In this document: piece by piece, positions 55,544 to 64,000 of the stretch | Position numbering within the stretch: position 1 is the stretch's first letter | Layout: each line of letters opens with the position of its first letter | Source: Flexivirga endophytica | Lineage (GTDB): Bacteria; Actinomycetota; Actinomycetes; Actinomycetales; Dermatophilaceae | Assembly: GCF_014640635.1 (NCBI RefSeq) | Contig: NZ_BMHI01000001.1 | Span: 992,001 to 1,056,000, forward strand | Direction of reading: 5' to 3' | Length of the DNA stretch: 64,000 nt | Made by a program: the position numbers and the translations under genes | Notes under the pieces: model-generated | Database searches by the model: none | The model's input: only the letters and a program-made list of their open reading frames with translations | Told to the model about the DNA's origin: nothing

Positions 55544-56334
55544 TGGCCGTTGTGACGTTGATGTCGGCCTCGGGCTCACCCGGAGTCACCAGCACGGCCC
55601 TCGGCATGGCGGTGTGCTGGCCTCGACCGGTCGTTCTTGTCGAAGCCGACCCCACGGGTGGGAGCAGTGTGCTGGCCGGATTCTTCCGCGGTGAAGTTGC
55701 GAGCTCCCGCGGACTCATCGACTTGGCGTTGGCGCACCGCAGCGGCGCCCTTGCTGACGCGGTCGCGACGAATGTAATCCCGATTCAGGGATCGACGGTG
55801 ATGCTCCTGGCTGGTGTGCGCAATCACGCTCAGTCCCGCAGCTTGGTCGACGTGTGGGAGCCCTTGCTGGCCGTGTTGCGTGGGCTCGAACGAACGGGCC
55901 AGGACGTGATCGTTGACGCGGGCCGGCTGGGGATGACCAACTCACCCGATGCGCTGATTTACGGATCCGACCTGACCCTGTTCACGACGAGGACAAATTT
56001 GCCGTCCTTGGCCGGAGCCCGATCCTGGGCGAACACTTTGCACGATGCCTTCGAGCGGCGGGGCGCGCTGCAACAACTGCGAACACTGCTGATCGGCAAA
56101 GGCCGCCCGTATGGCCCGGCGGAGGTCGCGAAAGTGCTGCAGATCCCCGTGGCCGCAACCGTTCCGTGGGAACCGGAGATGGCTGAAGTGTTCTCCAACG
56201 GCGCGCACAAGCCCCGCAAATTCGACAGCGCCTCACTGGTTCGCGGCATACGTGCGACCTGCGCGGCCGCGGAAGGAGCTATCGCAGCCAATCGCGCTGA
56301 GTTGGGCACCGCGGAGACGGGAGCACGCGCATGA
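55543..56334 (+). CDS. TadZ/CpaE-like ParA-family protein with degenerate P-loop
   Basis: 263 aa of the MinD/ParA fold. The first strand and loop read TLMSASGSPGVTSTALGMA, where the normal deviant Walker A would be KGGxGKT, so the signature lysines are missing and ATP hydrolysis is doubtful. VLVEADPTGGS supplies the ParA-type Asp region and VIVDAGRLG the Walker B analogue. TadZ proteins position the pilus machine at the pole. Located directly before tadA with ATGA overlap. Confidence 0.75.
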   Translation: MAVVTLMSASGSPGVTSTALGMAVCWPRPVVLVEADPTGGSSVLAGFFRGEVASSRGLIDLALAHRSGALADAVATNVIPIQGSTVMLLAGVRNHAQSRSLVDVWEPLLAVLRGLERTGQDVIVDAGRLGMTNSPDALIYGSDLTLFTTRTNLPSLAGARSWANTLHDAFERRGALQQLRTLLIGKGRPYGPAEVAKVLQIPVAATVPWEPEMAEVFSNGAHKPRKFDSASLVRGIRATCAAAEGAIAANRAELGTAETGARA

Positions 56335-57881
56335 CCGCAAACCCCCATGAGGGGCCGAGCGACCCGACTGACCCGACCGCCATCCCAGACCCGACCGCGC
56401 TTCCACTGTTTGCCGAGCCTGAAGCTGGCGGGCAGGTCGAGTCGATCGACCATGCTCGCTCCCGGCTCAGCTCCCGGCCGGAACGGATTCGCTCGGGCGA
56501 AAACCCATTCGTTACTCCACGGCGACGCGGTGCGACCGCCCACGCCGACATTGATTGGTCGTTGGTGGCCGCGTTCCGCAAGCAGGCCTCGGACAAGCTC
56601 CTGACCGCTCTGGGTGACGAGCGAGTTGGCCTGGACGAGCGGTCGCGGCGGGAGCTTGGCCGCACGATCATCCTCGAACTCCTGGAGGACTCCGCGCAGG
56701 ACGCCGTTGCGGACGGAGACAACGCGTGGACTCTCGACGAGCAGCAGCGGCTCGCGGAAGCCATCTATAACGCATTGTTCGGGCTGGGGCGTCTGCAACC
56801 GATTGTCGATGACGACGAGGTCGAGAACGTCGAAATCTACGGCGCCGAGGACGTGATGTTGGAGTACGCCGACGGCAGCCTTCGCGCAGGTCCCCCGGTA
56901 GCCGACTCCGACGAAGAGCTGTTGGAGTTCCTGACCTTCTTGGCATCGCGCAGTGAAGGCAACACACGACCGTTTTCCGAGGCGCAGCCGAGGCTGCATA
57001 TGCGATTGGACGGCGGAGCCCGCATGGCTGCGGTTGCCTGGAACACGCCGCGTCCGGCAGTGGTGATCCGGCGACACCGGCTGCAACAGGTCGACTTGGA
57101 TCAACTGCGCGACAACGGCACGCTCAGCGACTTGCAGGTCACTTTCCTGCGTGCGGCGGTGAAGGCGAAGAAGTCCATCGTGGTGGCAGGCGACCAAGGT
57201 GCTGGCAAGACCACGCTGGTGCGTGCGCTGTGCGCCGAGTTCGACCCATACGAGCGGATCGGGACGTTCGAGACCGAGTATGAGCTGCACCTGCACGAGT
57301 TCGGTAAGAAGCACCGGCGGATCGTGCCGTTCGAGGCGCGCCCGGGCTCGGGGGAGATCGGTCCAGACGGCCGCCCCGCCGGTGAGGTCACCCTCGACGA
57401 GCTGCTGTACGACTCGTTTCGGTTCAACCTGTCACGACAGATCGTCGGTGAGGTTCGCGGCAAGGAAGTCATCGCCATGATCAAGGCGATGCAGTCCGGC
57501 ACAGGCTCGATCAGCACCACGCACGCTGGCAGCGCCTCGGGCGCGATCCGCAAGCTGATCACGTGCGCGATGGAAGCCGGCGCACACGTGACACCGGAGT
57601 ACGCGACCCGCGCCATCGCTGAACACATCGATCTGGTCGTCTACGTGAATTTGGAAACGGGCAACGCACAAGACGGCCAGACAAAGCGCAAGCGGTGGGT
57701 CTCCGAGATCGTGGCCGTCGAACCTGGCGAGAAGGAGATCGGTTACGCCATTACGCACGTGTTCCGCCCGAGCCCCCGTGGGCCCGGGACCGCGGCGGTG
57801 CTCCCCGACCATCTGCGCGACCTGGAGGCCTTCGGTTTCGATACTCGAGCCTTCGAGATCGAGAGCCAGGGGCGAGCATGA
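56331..57881 (+). CDS. tadA: TadA/CpaF-type pilus assembly ATPase
   Basis: 516 aa. The secretion-ATPase core is complete: Walker A GDQGAGKTTLVRAL (about 287-300), the Asp-box region TFETEYELHLHEF, a Walker B-like VGEVRGKEVIAMI with the conserved Glu, and a His-box STTHAGSASG. An acidic, proline-rich N-terminal 60 residues precede the all-alpha N1 domain. It powers pilin polymerisation at the inner membrane. Coupled by 4-bp overlaps at both ends. Confidence 0.92.
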   Translation: MTANPHEGPSDPTDPTAIPDPTALPLFAEPEAGGQVESIDHARSRLSSRPERIRSGENPFVTPRRRGATAHADIDWSLVAAFRKQASDKLLTALGDERVGLDERSRRELGRTIILELLEDSAQDAVADGDNAWTLDEQQRLAEAIYNALFGLGRLQPIVDDDEVENVEIYGAEDVMLEYADGSLRAGPPVADSDEELLEFLTFLASRSEGNTRPFSEAQPRLHMRLDGGARMAAVAWNTPRPAVVIRRHRLQQVDLDQLRDNGTLSDLQVTFLRAAVKAKKSIVVAGDQGAGKTTLVRALCAEFDPYERIGTFETEYELHLHEFGKKHRRIVPFEARPGSGEIGPDGRPAGEVTLDELLYDSFRFNLSRQIVGEVRGKEVIAMIKAMQSGTGSISTTHAGSASGAIRKLITCAMEAGAHVTPEYATRAIAEHIDLVVYVNLETGNAQDGQTKRKRWVSEIVAVEPGEKEIGYAITHVFRPSPRGPGTAAVLPDHLRDLEAFGFDTRAFEIESQGRA

Positions 57882-58750
57882 TGACGCCGTTCATCCCGGC
57901 AATGGCTGGCGCGCTGATCCTGGGTGGCGTGCTTGGCACCATCCTCGGCTTCCGCCGCACCCCCGAGAAGCCGCCTGCGCCGGCCCGGACCCGATTGCCG
58001 CTCGTGGCCAGGCTCGCACAAACGTCTCCCCAGACGCGAGCCTTGCTACTCGGCGGGGCCGGCGCAGGCCTCATCATCGCCCTCCTGACCGGATGGATCA
58101 TCGCGATCGCCGCCGTCCCAGCGGCCGTCGTCGGTCTGCCCGCGCTGCTGTCATCGAAAGGTGCCGCTGCGAAGATCGATCGCCTCGAAGCACTCGAGGA
58201 CTGGATCCGCTCCCTGGCCGGCGTCCTGACCGTGGGAGTCGGCCTCGAGCAGGGGCTGATCGCCACGGGCCGGTCCGTGCCCGAACCGATCGCACCCGAG
58301 GTGAATCTTCTCGTCCGGCGACTGCAAGCCCGCTGGAACACCGAGGACGCATTGCGGGCGTTCGCCGACGACCTCGATGACCCCACCGGTGACCTGGTCG
58401 CGGCGAACCTGATCCTCGGCGCACGACGCCGCGGCCGCGGCCTGGCCAGTGTGCTGGAGGCCCTCGCCGCATCCGTCGCCGCTGACGTCCGTGCCCGCCG
58501 GCAGATTGAGGCGGACCGTGCCAAGCCACGCTCTACCGCGCGGTGGGTGACGACCATCACTGCAGGCGTCCTGGTCTTCCTCGCGATGACCGGGCAGTAC
58601 GTCGCCCCGTACAGAACACCGATCGGCGAAGCGATCGCCGGGCTGCTCCTGTGTGCATACGTCGCGACTTTGATCTGGATGCGCCGGATGGCCGAGGGCG
58701 AAGAGATCCCCCGGTTCATCGGGACCGAAGTGAAAGAGAACGCCGCATGA
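57878..58750 (+). CDS. tadB: TadB-like type II secretion F-domain membrane protein
   Basis: 290 aa. Two N-terminal helices, a cytoplasmic F domain (LEDWIRSLAGVLTVGVGLEQ, the conserved start of the T2SSF fold) and two C-terminal helices. It forms the inner-membrane platform with TadC. ATG 57878 overlaps the tadA stop; ATGA overlap with the next gene. Confidence 0.85.
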   Translation: MMTPFIPAMAGALILGGVLGTILGFRRTPEKPPAPARTRLPLVARLAQTSPQTRALLLGGAGAGLIIALLTGWIIAIAAVPAAVVGLPALLSSKGAAAKIDRLEALEDWIRSLAGVLTVGVGLEQGLIATGRSVPEPIAPEVNLLVRRLQARWNTEDALRAFADDLDDPTGDLVAANLILGARRRGRGLASVLEALAASVAADVRARRQIEADRAKPRSTARWVTTITAGVLVFLAMTGQYVAPYRTPIGEAIAGLLLCAYVATLIWMRRMAEGEEIPRFIGTEVKENAA

Positions 58751-59661
58751 TCACTACCGGATTCCAGCTGGCGTTGCTCGGTGGAGCGCTGATCGCGCTC
58801 GGCGTGGTATGTCTCGTCTGGCGGTTCATCCCAGCAGAGCCAGACCTTGCTGATGCCCTGGACAGGCTCTCGCCCGAACACGGACGCCGAACCACAACCG
58901 CACTACTGGCCGAACCCGCGGACCGCACGGAGCGCCTGGGCAGGTGGGCCATGAAGACCTTTCCGGCCGCAGCGTGGGCGCGCACCCCCACCAAAGAACT
59001 GGCGATCCTGCGGATTCCGGTGGCCAGGTTCTACGGCGAGAAGCTGATGTTTGCCGCGGTCGGCCTGGTCATCCCGCCGTTCTTCACCTTTCTGCTGGGT
59101 GTATTCGGATTCCAGCCGCCGATCGTTCTCCCGGTCATCGCCACGATCGCCCTGGCTGCCGTGATGTTCTTCATCCCAGATCTGAACGCACGCGACGAAG
59201 CGAAAAAGTCGCGAGCGGAGTTCTCTCGCGCGCTAGGCGCCTACATCGATCTGGTCGCGCTCGAGCGCAACAGCAGCAGCGGGTCACGCCAAGCGATGGA
59301 AGTAGCCGCAGCAGTAGGAGATAGCTGGGTGTTCAGACGTCTCAGCGAAGAACTCGCACGGTCCCGGTGGAACGGCGTCGCTCCGTGGGACGCCCTCAAA
59401 GGCCTGGCCGACGAACTCGGCTTGCCGGAGCTGGAGGACCTGGCCAGCATCCTGCGGCTCTCCGGCGAGGAAGACGCCCAGACCTACAACCAGCTGCGGG
59501 CACGCTCTGCGTCGCTGCGAGCCGCCATGCTCAACACCGAGCTCGCCAAGGCGAACGAGATCGGTGAACGGATGAGCATCCCGATGTCGCTTCTCGGGGT
59601 CATCTTCATGGCGTTACTTGTCGCGCCGGCCTTGCTGCGAGTCATGGGAGGCGGGGTCTGA
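58747..59661 (+). CDS. tadC: TadC-like type II secretion F-domain membrane protein
   Basis: 304 aa. Hydrophobic segments at about 8-28, 97-118 and 120-140, then an F domain (FSRALGAYIDLVALERNSSS, then GLPELEDLASILRLS), then a C-terminal helix (LLGVIFMALLVAPALL). Partner of TadB. Standard gene order after tadB. Confidence 0.85.
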   Translation: MITTGFQLALLGGALIALGVVCLVWRFIPAEPDLADALDRLSPEHGRRTTTALLAEPADRTERLGRWAMKTFPAAAWARTPTKELAILRIPVARFYGEKLMFAAVGLVIPPFFTFLLGVFGFQPPIVLPVIATIALAAVMFFIPDLNARDEAKKSRAEFSRALGAYIDLVALERNSSSGSRQAMEVAAAVGDSWVFRRLSEELARSRWNGVAPWDALKGLADELGLPELEDLASILRLSGEEDAQTYNQLRARSASLRAAMLNTELAKANEIGERMSIPMSLLGVIFMALLVAPALLRVMGGGV

Positions 59662-59741
59662 CATCGCACACCGAACCGCCCAGCCATCCCCAACCGACAC
59701 CTTTGACCAACGATCACCGAACCACCAGAAAGGGCGACATC

Positions 59742-59966
59742 ATGACCTACCTGATCGCAACACTCCACACCCTGGGAATGCGCCTGACCGACAAAGGCAA
59801 TGAGCTGTCGGACCGTGCCAAGACGACCTTGCGTGAGCATGACAACGAAGCCGGCTCCCTGACGATGGAGAACGTCCTGTGGGCCGTCGCCATCATCATC
59901 ATCGTCGGGATCGCCGTCGGCGCCATCACGGCATACGTCAAGTCGAAGGCCGGGACCCTGAAGTAG
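59742..59966 (+). CDS. Flp-type pilin, small
   Basis: 74 aa from ATG 59742 (GAAAGGGCGACATC upstream). A 35-residue hydrophilic leader is followed by NEAGSLTMENVLWAVA and one hydrophobic helix. Cleavage after the Gly of EAG would leave SLTME with Glu at mature position 5, as in type IVb pilins. The mature subunit would be about 36 residues, mostly the helix. No prepilin peptidase gene is in the window, so processing must come from elsewhere. Confidence 0.8.
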   Translation: MTYLIATLHTLGMRLTDKGNELSDRAKTTLREHDNEAGSLTMENVLWAVAIIIIVGIAVGAITAYVKSKAGTLK

Positions 59967-59983
59967 GCAAGAGGCGACCCAGG

Positions 59984-60406
59984 ATGACCGTGACCAGCAT
60001 CTGCGGGCGGCTGCGCCGCCGGGTTCTGCCCGCCCACGGGTCGGGTGACCGCGGTATGGCCACCATTCAGATGGTGCTCCTGCTGCCCGCCGTGCTCGCC
60101 GTCCTGTTCGCCGGGATGCAGGCCGCACTCTGGTATCACGCCAGGGCGGTCGCCATCGCAGCCGCGCAGGAGGGCGCACGTGCGGCCGGAGCACAGTACG
60201 GAACCGCCGGTGCAGGAACCGTGGAAGCCGCCGGACTCCTCGCCGATGCGGGACCAGGCGTCATTTCTGCTACCTCGGTACACAGTTCGCGCAGTGCGAC
60301 CACCGCGACGGTGACCGTCTCGGGCAGCAGCATGAGCGTCATACCCGGCTGGACGATCGCCGTGCACCAGAGCGCGACTGTGCCCGTGGAACGGATCACC
60401 GGATGA
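59984..60406 (+). CDS. TadE-like pseudopilin
   Basis: 140 aa. A short basic N-terminus, then GMATIQMVLLLPAVLAVLFA, the TadE-type membrane segment, and a small extracytoplasmic domain. Minor pilin. Its TGA overlaps the ATG of the next gene. Confidence 0.8.
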   Translation: MTVTSICGRLRRRVLPAHGSGDRGMATIQMVLLLPAVLAVLFAGMQAALWYHARAVAIAAAQEGARAAGAQYGTAGAGTVEAAGLLADAGPGVISATSVHSSRSATTATVTVSGSSMSVIPGWTIAVHQSATVPVERITG

Positions 60407-60858
60407 TGCCCATGGGACGAGTGTTGGCCAAGGCAACACATCGGCACGAAGACGAGGGCTCGGCAGTCATCGAGGCGGTGATCGGCGTACCCGCGTTCAT
60501 GTTGTTCGTCGGGCTCATCATCTTCGGCGGACGGACGATCATGGCGCATCAAGCCGTGGAGTCCGCGGCCGCAGACGCGGCCCGCACGGCATCCATCGCC
60601 CGCAGTGCGGGCGACGCGAGCGGTACAGCGACGGCTGCCGGGGCCGCAAGTCTGAAAAACCAACAAGTGCAGTGCATTACGCAGAGTGTGACGGTCGACA
60701 CTGCTGGCTTCAGCGCGCCCGTTGGCACCCCGGCACGGGTGACGGCAACCGTCACATGCCGGGTGAATCTGTCGGATCTGTCCATACCCGGGGTACCAGG
60801 ATCCTTGACAGTCACTGAGTCGGCGACTAGCCCCATCGACACCTTCAGGGAGCGGTGA
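60403..60858 (+). CDS. TadE-like pseudopilin
   Basis: 151 aa. GSAVIEAVIGVPAFMLFVG is the TadE-like start, with Glu in the processed position; the rest is a small alpha/beta domain with two Cys residues (QVQCIT and VTCRV) that may form a disulfide. Coupled to both neighbours by overlaps. Confidence 0.8.
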   Translation: MMPMGRVLAKATHRHEDEGSAVIEAVIGVPAFMLFVGLIIFGGRTIMAHQAVESAAADAARTASIARSAGDASGTATAAGAASLKNQQVQCITQSVTVDTAGFSAPVGTPARVTATVTCRVNLSDLSIPGVPGSLTVTESATSPIDTFRER

Positions 60859-61286
60859 TGAGGCGGTTACTTCGTACCGACCCAGAGCGCGGCTCGATCA
60901 GCGTGCTGATCATGACCGCCAGTGTGATGATGGTGATCCTGGTCGGCCTCGCGGTCGATCTCACCGGGCAAGTGCACGCCGAGCAGCGCGCCCGCGACGT
61001 CGCCGCGCAGGCCGCGCGCGCCGCCGGCGAACAGGTGACAGCCAACTCGGCGATCCGTGGCGACACCCTCAGCGTCAACACCACGCAGGCAGCCGCGGCC
61101 GCCGAGCAGTATCTCGCGGCGGCGGGGGTACACGGCAGCGTCACCGTGCATGGAAGCACGCTGACCGTGACCACGCATGACCAGTACGCGACGAAGTTCC
61201 TGTCGGTCATCGGCCTGAACAGCTTTCCGGTGACCGGACACAGCACCGCGCACCTGGAGCGGGTGCAGAACGGTGCCCGAGGTTAG
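60858..61286 (+). CDS. TadE/TadG-like membrane protein
   Basis: 142 aa from ATG 60858 (GTG 60855 also possible). ERGSISVLIMTASVMMVILVG gives a TadG-like N-terminal helix, followed by an extracytoplasmic domain without known signature. Third minor-pilin-like gene in a row. Confidence 0.72.
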   Translation: MRRLLRTDPERGSISVLIMTASVMMVILVGLAVDLTGQVHAEQRARDVAAQAARAAGEQVTANSAIRGDTLSVNTTQAAAAAEQYLAAAGVHGSVTVHGSTLTVTTHDQYATKFLSVIGLNSFPVTGHSTAHLERVQNGARG

Positions 61287-61365
61287 GCGCACAACATGGG
61301 CGCCAAGCGGCAGCAGCCGACATCTGGCGTATGAACGGGCTCGCCGAGAGAGGAACAGACGAACG

Positions 61366-64000
61366 ATGAACAACATTCGCCAACGTGCCGCAGGGCTCAT
61401 GGCCCTCTTGGCGATCGTCGGGATCGTCGTCGCGCTGCCGCTGGTTCTTCTGGCTGTCGGTGCCGACCCGTTGCCGCACACCGTCCCGTCCTGGGAGACG
61501 ATTCGCACCACGCTGATTAGCCCGGACGATGGCACGCTGGCGCTCAGCGTCATCAAGATCATTGCCTGGGCAAGCTGGGCATTCCTCAGCCTGTCGATTC
61601 TGGTGGAAGTGGTGTCGCGGATCCGCGGCATCCACGCTCCCACCTTACCGGGCTTGCGCATGCCGCAGTCCGCGGCCCGCGGCCTGGTCGGCGCCGCGAT
61701 CATGCTCTTCGCGGCATCCCCGGTTGTGGCGCAGGCCGCGAACGCGGCACCCTTGCCGGCGCACCAGGTCGCGACTGCATCCACCCATGCCACCGTCGAC
61801 ACGCACACCGCCAAAGCGGAGCACAAGCGATCGGAGCGCGCAGCAGCAGCCCCGGAGGCACGCTCACCGAGCGCGCCGACGGTGAAATACACCGTGCAAC
61901 GCGGCGACAGCCTGTGGTCGATCGCCCGGGAGTACCTGGGCTCGGGACAGAGGTACACCGAGATCGCAGCGGTCAACCACCAGACACTCGGCGACAACCC
62001 GGGCTTCCTGAAGCCCGGGTGGGTGCTGCTGGTCCCGGACGAGAGCGGGCCGCCTGCCCACGAGCATGTCGTGACCGTCAAGCCGGGCGACACCCTCAGC
62101 GGCATCGCCGAACACGAGCTCGGCGATGCCGACCAGGTTCCCGAGATCGTCGCCGCCACAGCTCAGACGATCCAGCCGGGCGGGGCGCACCTGACCAACC
62201 CGAACCTCATCGAGCCGGGATGGAAAATCGTCATACCCGGTAGGACCGGTGCAACCAACCACCCCAAGTTGTCGCGCCCGACAGGCCACGCCACCCCGCG
62301 CAACTCGCCGCGGCGTCATACTCCGCCCGCGTCATCTGCGCCCGCAGCACCGAGCGTTCAGCCGCCGGCCACGCAGCCGGCGCAGCCCCTTCCGGTGACA
62401 CCGACGCCACCGGCGCACGTCCCGTCAGGCGACAGCACACCACGGGGAAATGACGTACACCAGGCCGCAGCCGCAGGAGTCCACCAGGAATCCACGGCGC
62501 CCTGGATGCTGACTGGCCTGACTGGCGCTGGGATGGTCCTGGCCGGGGGACTGTGGATGGCCCTGCGCCGCCGCCGCGCAGCACAGTTCCGCGCCCGGCG
62601 CCCCGGAAAGACGATCGCCGTCCCGCCGCCGGAACTCGCCGCGGTGGAGAAGACGATCGTCACCGTGAGCGCGCAGGCAGTGCCGATGGTGGTCCAGATC
62701 GACGCCATCCTGCGTCATCTCGCTGTGCAGACCCAGGACGACACGATGCCGTCCATCGCTGCCCTGCAGTGGACCCCGGAGCAGACCGTGCTGCACCTGA
62801 GCGACGCGGCCACCCTGCCCGTCCCGTGGACAGGGACCGACGACGGGTTGCACTGGACGATGACCGCCGAAGCGGCCGATGGCCTGGTCACGGGCAGCGA
62901 CGACGAGTATGACGACCGGGCCGCCCCATTGCCCATGCTGGTCGCCATCGGCAGCGGCGACGAGGGCGACGTTTGGCTGATCAACCTGGAGGACTTCGGT
63001 GCACTGAACATCAGCGGCGATGTCGAACGCGGACGCGAATTCGTCCGCTACTTGGTGGCCGAACTCGCCGTGAATGACTGGTCCGAAGGTGTGCGTGTCG
63101 ACTGCGTCGGCATCGCCGACGGCCTCGACCAGCTCGACCCCGCCAGGATCCGGCTGCACCCAGACACTGAACGGAGGGACATCGCCGCCGAACTGCTGGC
63201 CGACGCGATCGGCACTCTCGAACAGGCCGGAGGAGTCGACGTCACCACGGCCCGCGCACACCGGCACGGCGATGACGCCTGGCAGGCGCGCGTGATGATC
63301 GTCGACCTCGCCGGCCGGCAACCCAGCAAAGAACTACGTCAGGTTCTCGAGCTCATCGAAAGCCACCCGGGGCTGACCGGCACCGCCGTTCTACTCAACC
63401 GCAGCGGAGCTAGCGATGATCACCTCGTCGAGGTCGAACTGCACATCGATACCGACGGCAGGGTCTCCATGCCGGCGGTCGGCCTGGAACTCGCTGCGGT
63501 CACCCTCACGCGGGAGGAGGCGCAAGGATGCGCGCAGGTGTTCGGGCAGGCCGACGAGCCCGACACCGACATACCGGTCGCCGAAAACGCGGCCGGCTGG
63601 CACGCGTTCGTGAACGAAGCCGGAGCGTTGCGCGAGGAGTACACCCTTGAGCGGACCGCCGATGCCGACGATGCCCACAGCGTGCTCGCCGGGGATGACC
63701 AGGAGTACGTCACACTGGCCGCAACGACACCGGAGGATCTGGCCGTCCTGGCGCCCAAGATCCCGGACGCCGTCCGGGATCAGCTGCACGAGACCGACCC
63801 GGACCTGGACGCCGACGTCGAGGCATGGTTCAGCGATGACTGTGCGAGACCACGGCTCAGCGTGCTCGGCCCGGTCTCGGCTCGCACCCGCGGCGATGCC
63901 GTCGCAGTGGCTAAACGCAAGGCGTACTACACCGAACTACTCGCCTACCTCGTGACACGCCCTGCTGGCGTGACTCCGGCCCAGCTGGGGGAGGTCTTCA
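61366..64000 (+). CDS. membrane LysM protein, BTAD-regulator type (3' end cut off)
   Basis: Open from ATG 61366 to the window end, 878 codons. Two or three N-terminal membrane helices (about 8-30, 62-82, 107-126), then two LysM repeats (YTVQRGDSLWSIA and HVVTVKPGDTLSGIA, about residues 175-285), a Pro-rich linker, another helix (about 384-402), and a large soluble part. The last visible residues, LLAYLVTRPAGVTPAQLGEVF, match the winged-helix start of BTAD-type regulators. LysM-BTAD membrane proteins commonly close actinobacterial Tad loci and may couple cell-wall contact to transcription. Confidence 0.8.
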   Translation, partial: MNNIRQRAAGLMALLAIVGIVVALPLVLLAVGADPLPHTVPSWETIRTTLISPDDGTLALSVIKIIAWASWAFLSLSILVEVVSRIRGIHAPTLPGLRMPQSAARGLVGAAIMLFAASPVVAQAANAAPLPAHQVATASTHATVDTHTAKAEHKRSERAAAAPEARSPSAPTVKYTVQRGDSLWSIAREYLGSGQRYTEIAAVNHQTLGDNPGFLKPGWVLLVPDESGPPAHEHVVTVKPGDTLSGIAEHELGDADQVPEIVAATAQTIQPGGAHLTNPNLIEPGWKIVIPGRTGATNHPKLSRPTGHATPRNSPRRHTPPASSAPAAPSVQPPATQPAQPLPVTPTPPAHVPSGDSTPRGNDVHQAAAAGVHQESTAPWMLTGLTGAGMVLAGGLWMALRRRRAAQFRARRPGKTIAVPPPELAAVEKTIVTVSAQAVPMVVQIDAILRHLAVQTQDDTMPSIAALQWTPEQTVLHLSDAATLPVPWTGTDDGLHWTMTAEAADGLVTGSDDEYDDRAAPLPMLVAIGSGDEGDVWLINLEDFGALNISGDVERGREFVRYLVAELAVNDWSEGVRVDCVGIADGLDQLDPARIRLHPDTERRDIAAELLADAIGTLEQAGGVDVTTARAHRHGDDAWQARVMIVDLAGRQPSKELRQVLELIESHPGLTGTAVLLNRSGASDDHLVEVELHIDTDGRVSMPAVGLELAAVTLTREEAQGCAQVFGQADEPDTDIPVAENAAGWHAFVNEAGALREEYTLERTADADDAHSVLAGDDQEYVTLAATTPEDLAVLAPKIPDAVRDQLHETDPDLDADVEAWFSDDCARPRLSVLGPVSARTRGDAVAVAKRKAYYTELLAYLVTRPAGVTPAQLGEVF

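Noticed and set aside
55959-57314. 451-codon minus-strand open frame
   Set aside because: Antisense to the TadZ and TadA genes, which carry clear motifs; shadow frame.

Overview
The window reads as chromosome of a high-GC actinobacterium. Supporting this are very GC-rich codon use, a mycobacterial-type stand-alone LigC ligase, a GlgX/PPK2 housekeeping block, PucR/CdaR-type regulators, and an actinobacterial Tad pilus locus ending in a LysM regulator. A Micrococcales (Dermacoccaceae-like) host is my guess; nothing in the window proves it.

Layout. (1) 1-6240, backbone: partial DNA ligase, alpha/beta hydrolase, PPK2, GlgX, BrkB-like membrane protein, then a tRNA cluster (Gly-GCC, Cys-GCA, a second identical Gly-GCC, Val-GAC). 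(2) 6241-9281, junk-rich junction: a strong terminator after tRNA-Val, about 850 bp without genes, a 456-bp MITE-like element sitting exactly at the stop codon of a small excisionase-like gene, and a shattered beta-fructosidase-type pseudogene. (3) 9282-47387, a large catabolic region of about 30 genes. (4) 47650-53261, mixed accessory genes: an NmrA-SnoaL fusion, a broken methyltransferase, a tandem-HTH regulator, a PAS/GAF-type protein and an SDR. (5) 53262-64000, a Tad (Flp) pilus locus, cut by the window end inside a LysM/BTAD-type protein.

The catabolic region looks like a pyridine-alkaloid degradation island. It holds close relatives of the Arthrobacter pAO1 nicotine enzymes: a 6-hydroxynicotine-oxidase-like flavoprotein (44755), a 2,6-dihydroxypseudooxynicotine-hydrolase-like C-C hydrolase (41748), a 2,6-dihydroxypyridine-3-hydroxylase-like monooxygenase (17965), a nitrilase-family omega-amidase candidate (23701), two three-subunit molybdenum hydroxylases (19967-23704, and a split one at 35689-37073 plus 39160-41601) and an XdhC maturation factor (46269). 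The split arrangement of the second hydroxylase matches what is known for ketone dehydrogenase on pAO1.

The unusual part is a translationally coupled four-gene operon (26167-31383): class III aminotransferase, semialdehyde dehydrogenase, class III CoA-transferase and a clear glutaryl-CoA dehydrogenase. This is a 5-aminovalerate to glutarate to crotonyl-CoA route. Nicotine releases a four-carbon N-methylated side chain and would not need it. A piperidine-ring analogue such as anabasine would release a five-carbon amino acid and would. My main hypothesis is therefore a pathway for a piperidine-pyridine alkaloid, built from the nicotine pyridine-ring route plus a glutarate module. Further amine-oxidising flavoproteins (TMADH-like, two DAO-type), two APC permeases, two PucR/CdaR-type and two LysR regulators surround it. 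Family assignments rest on reading motifs and remembered family sequences; no database search was run.
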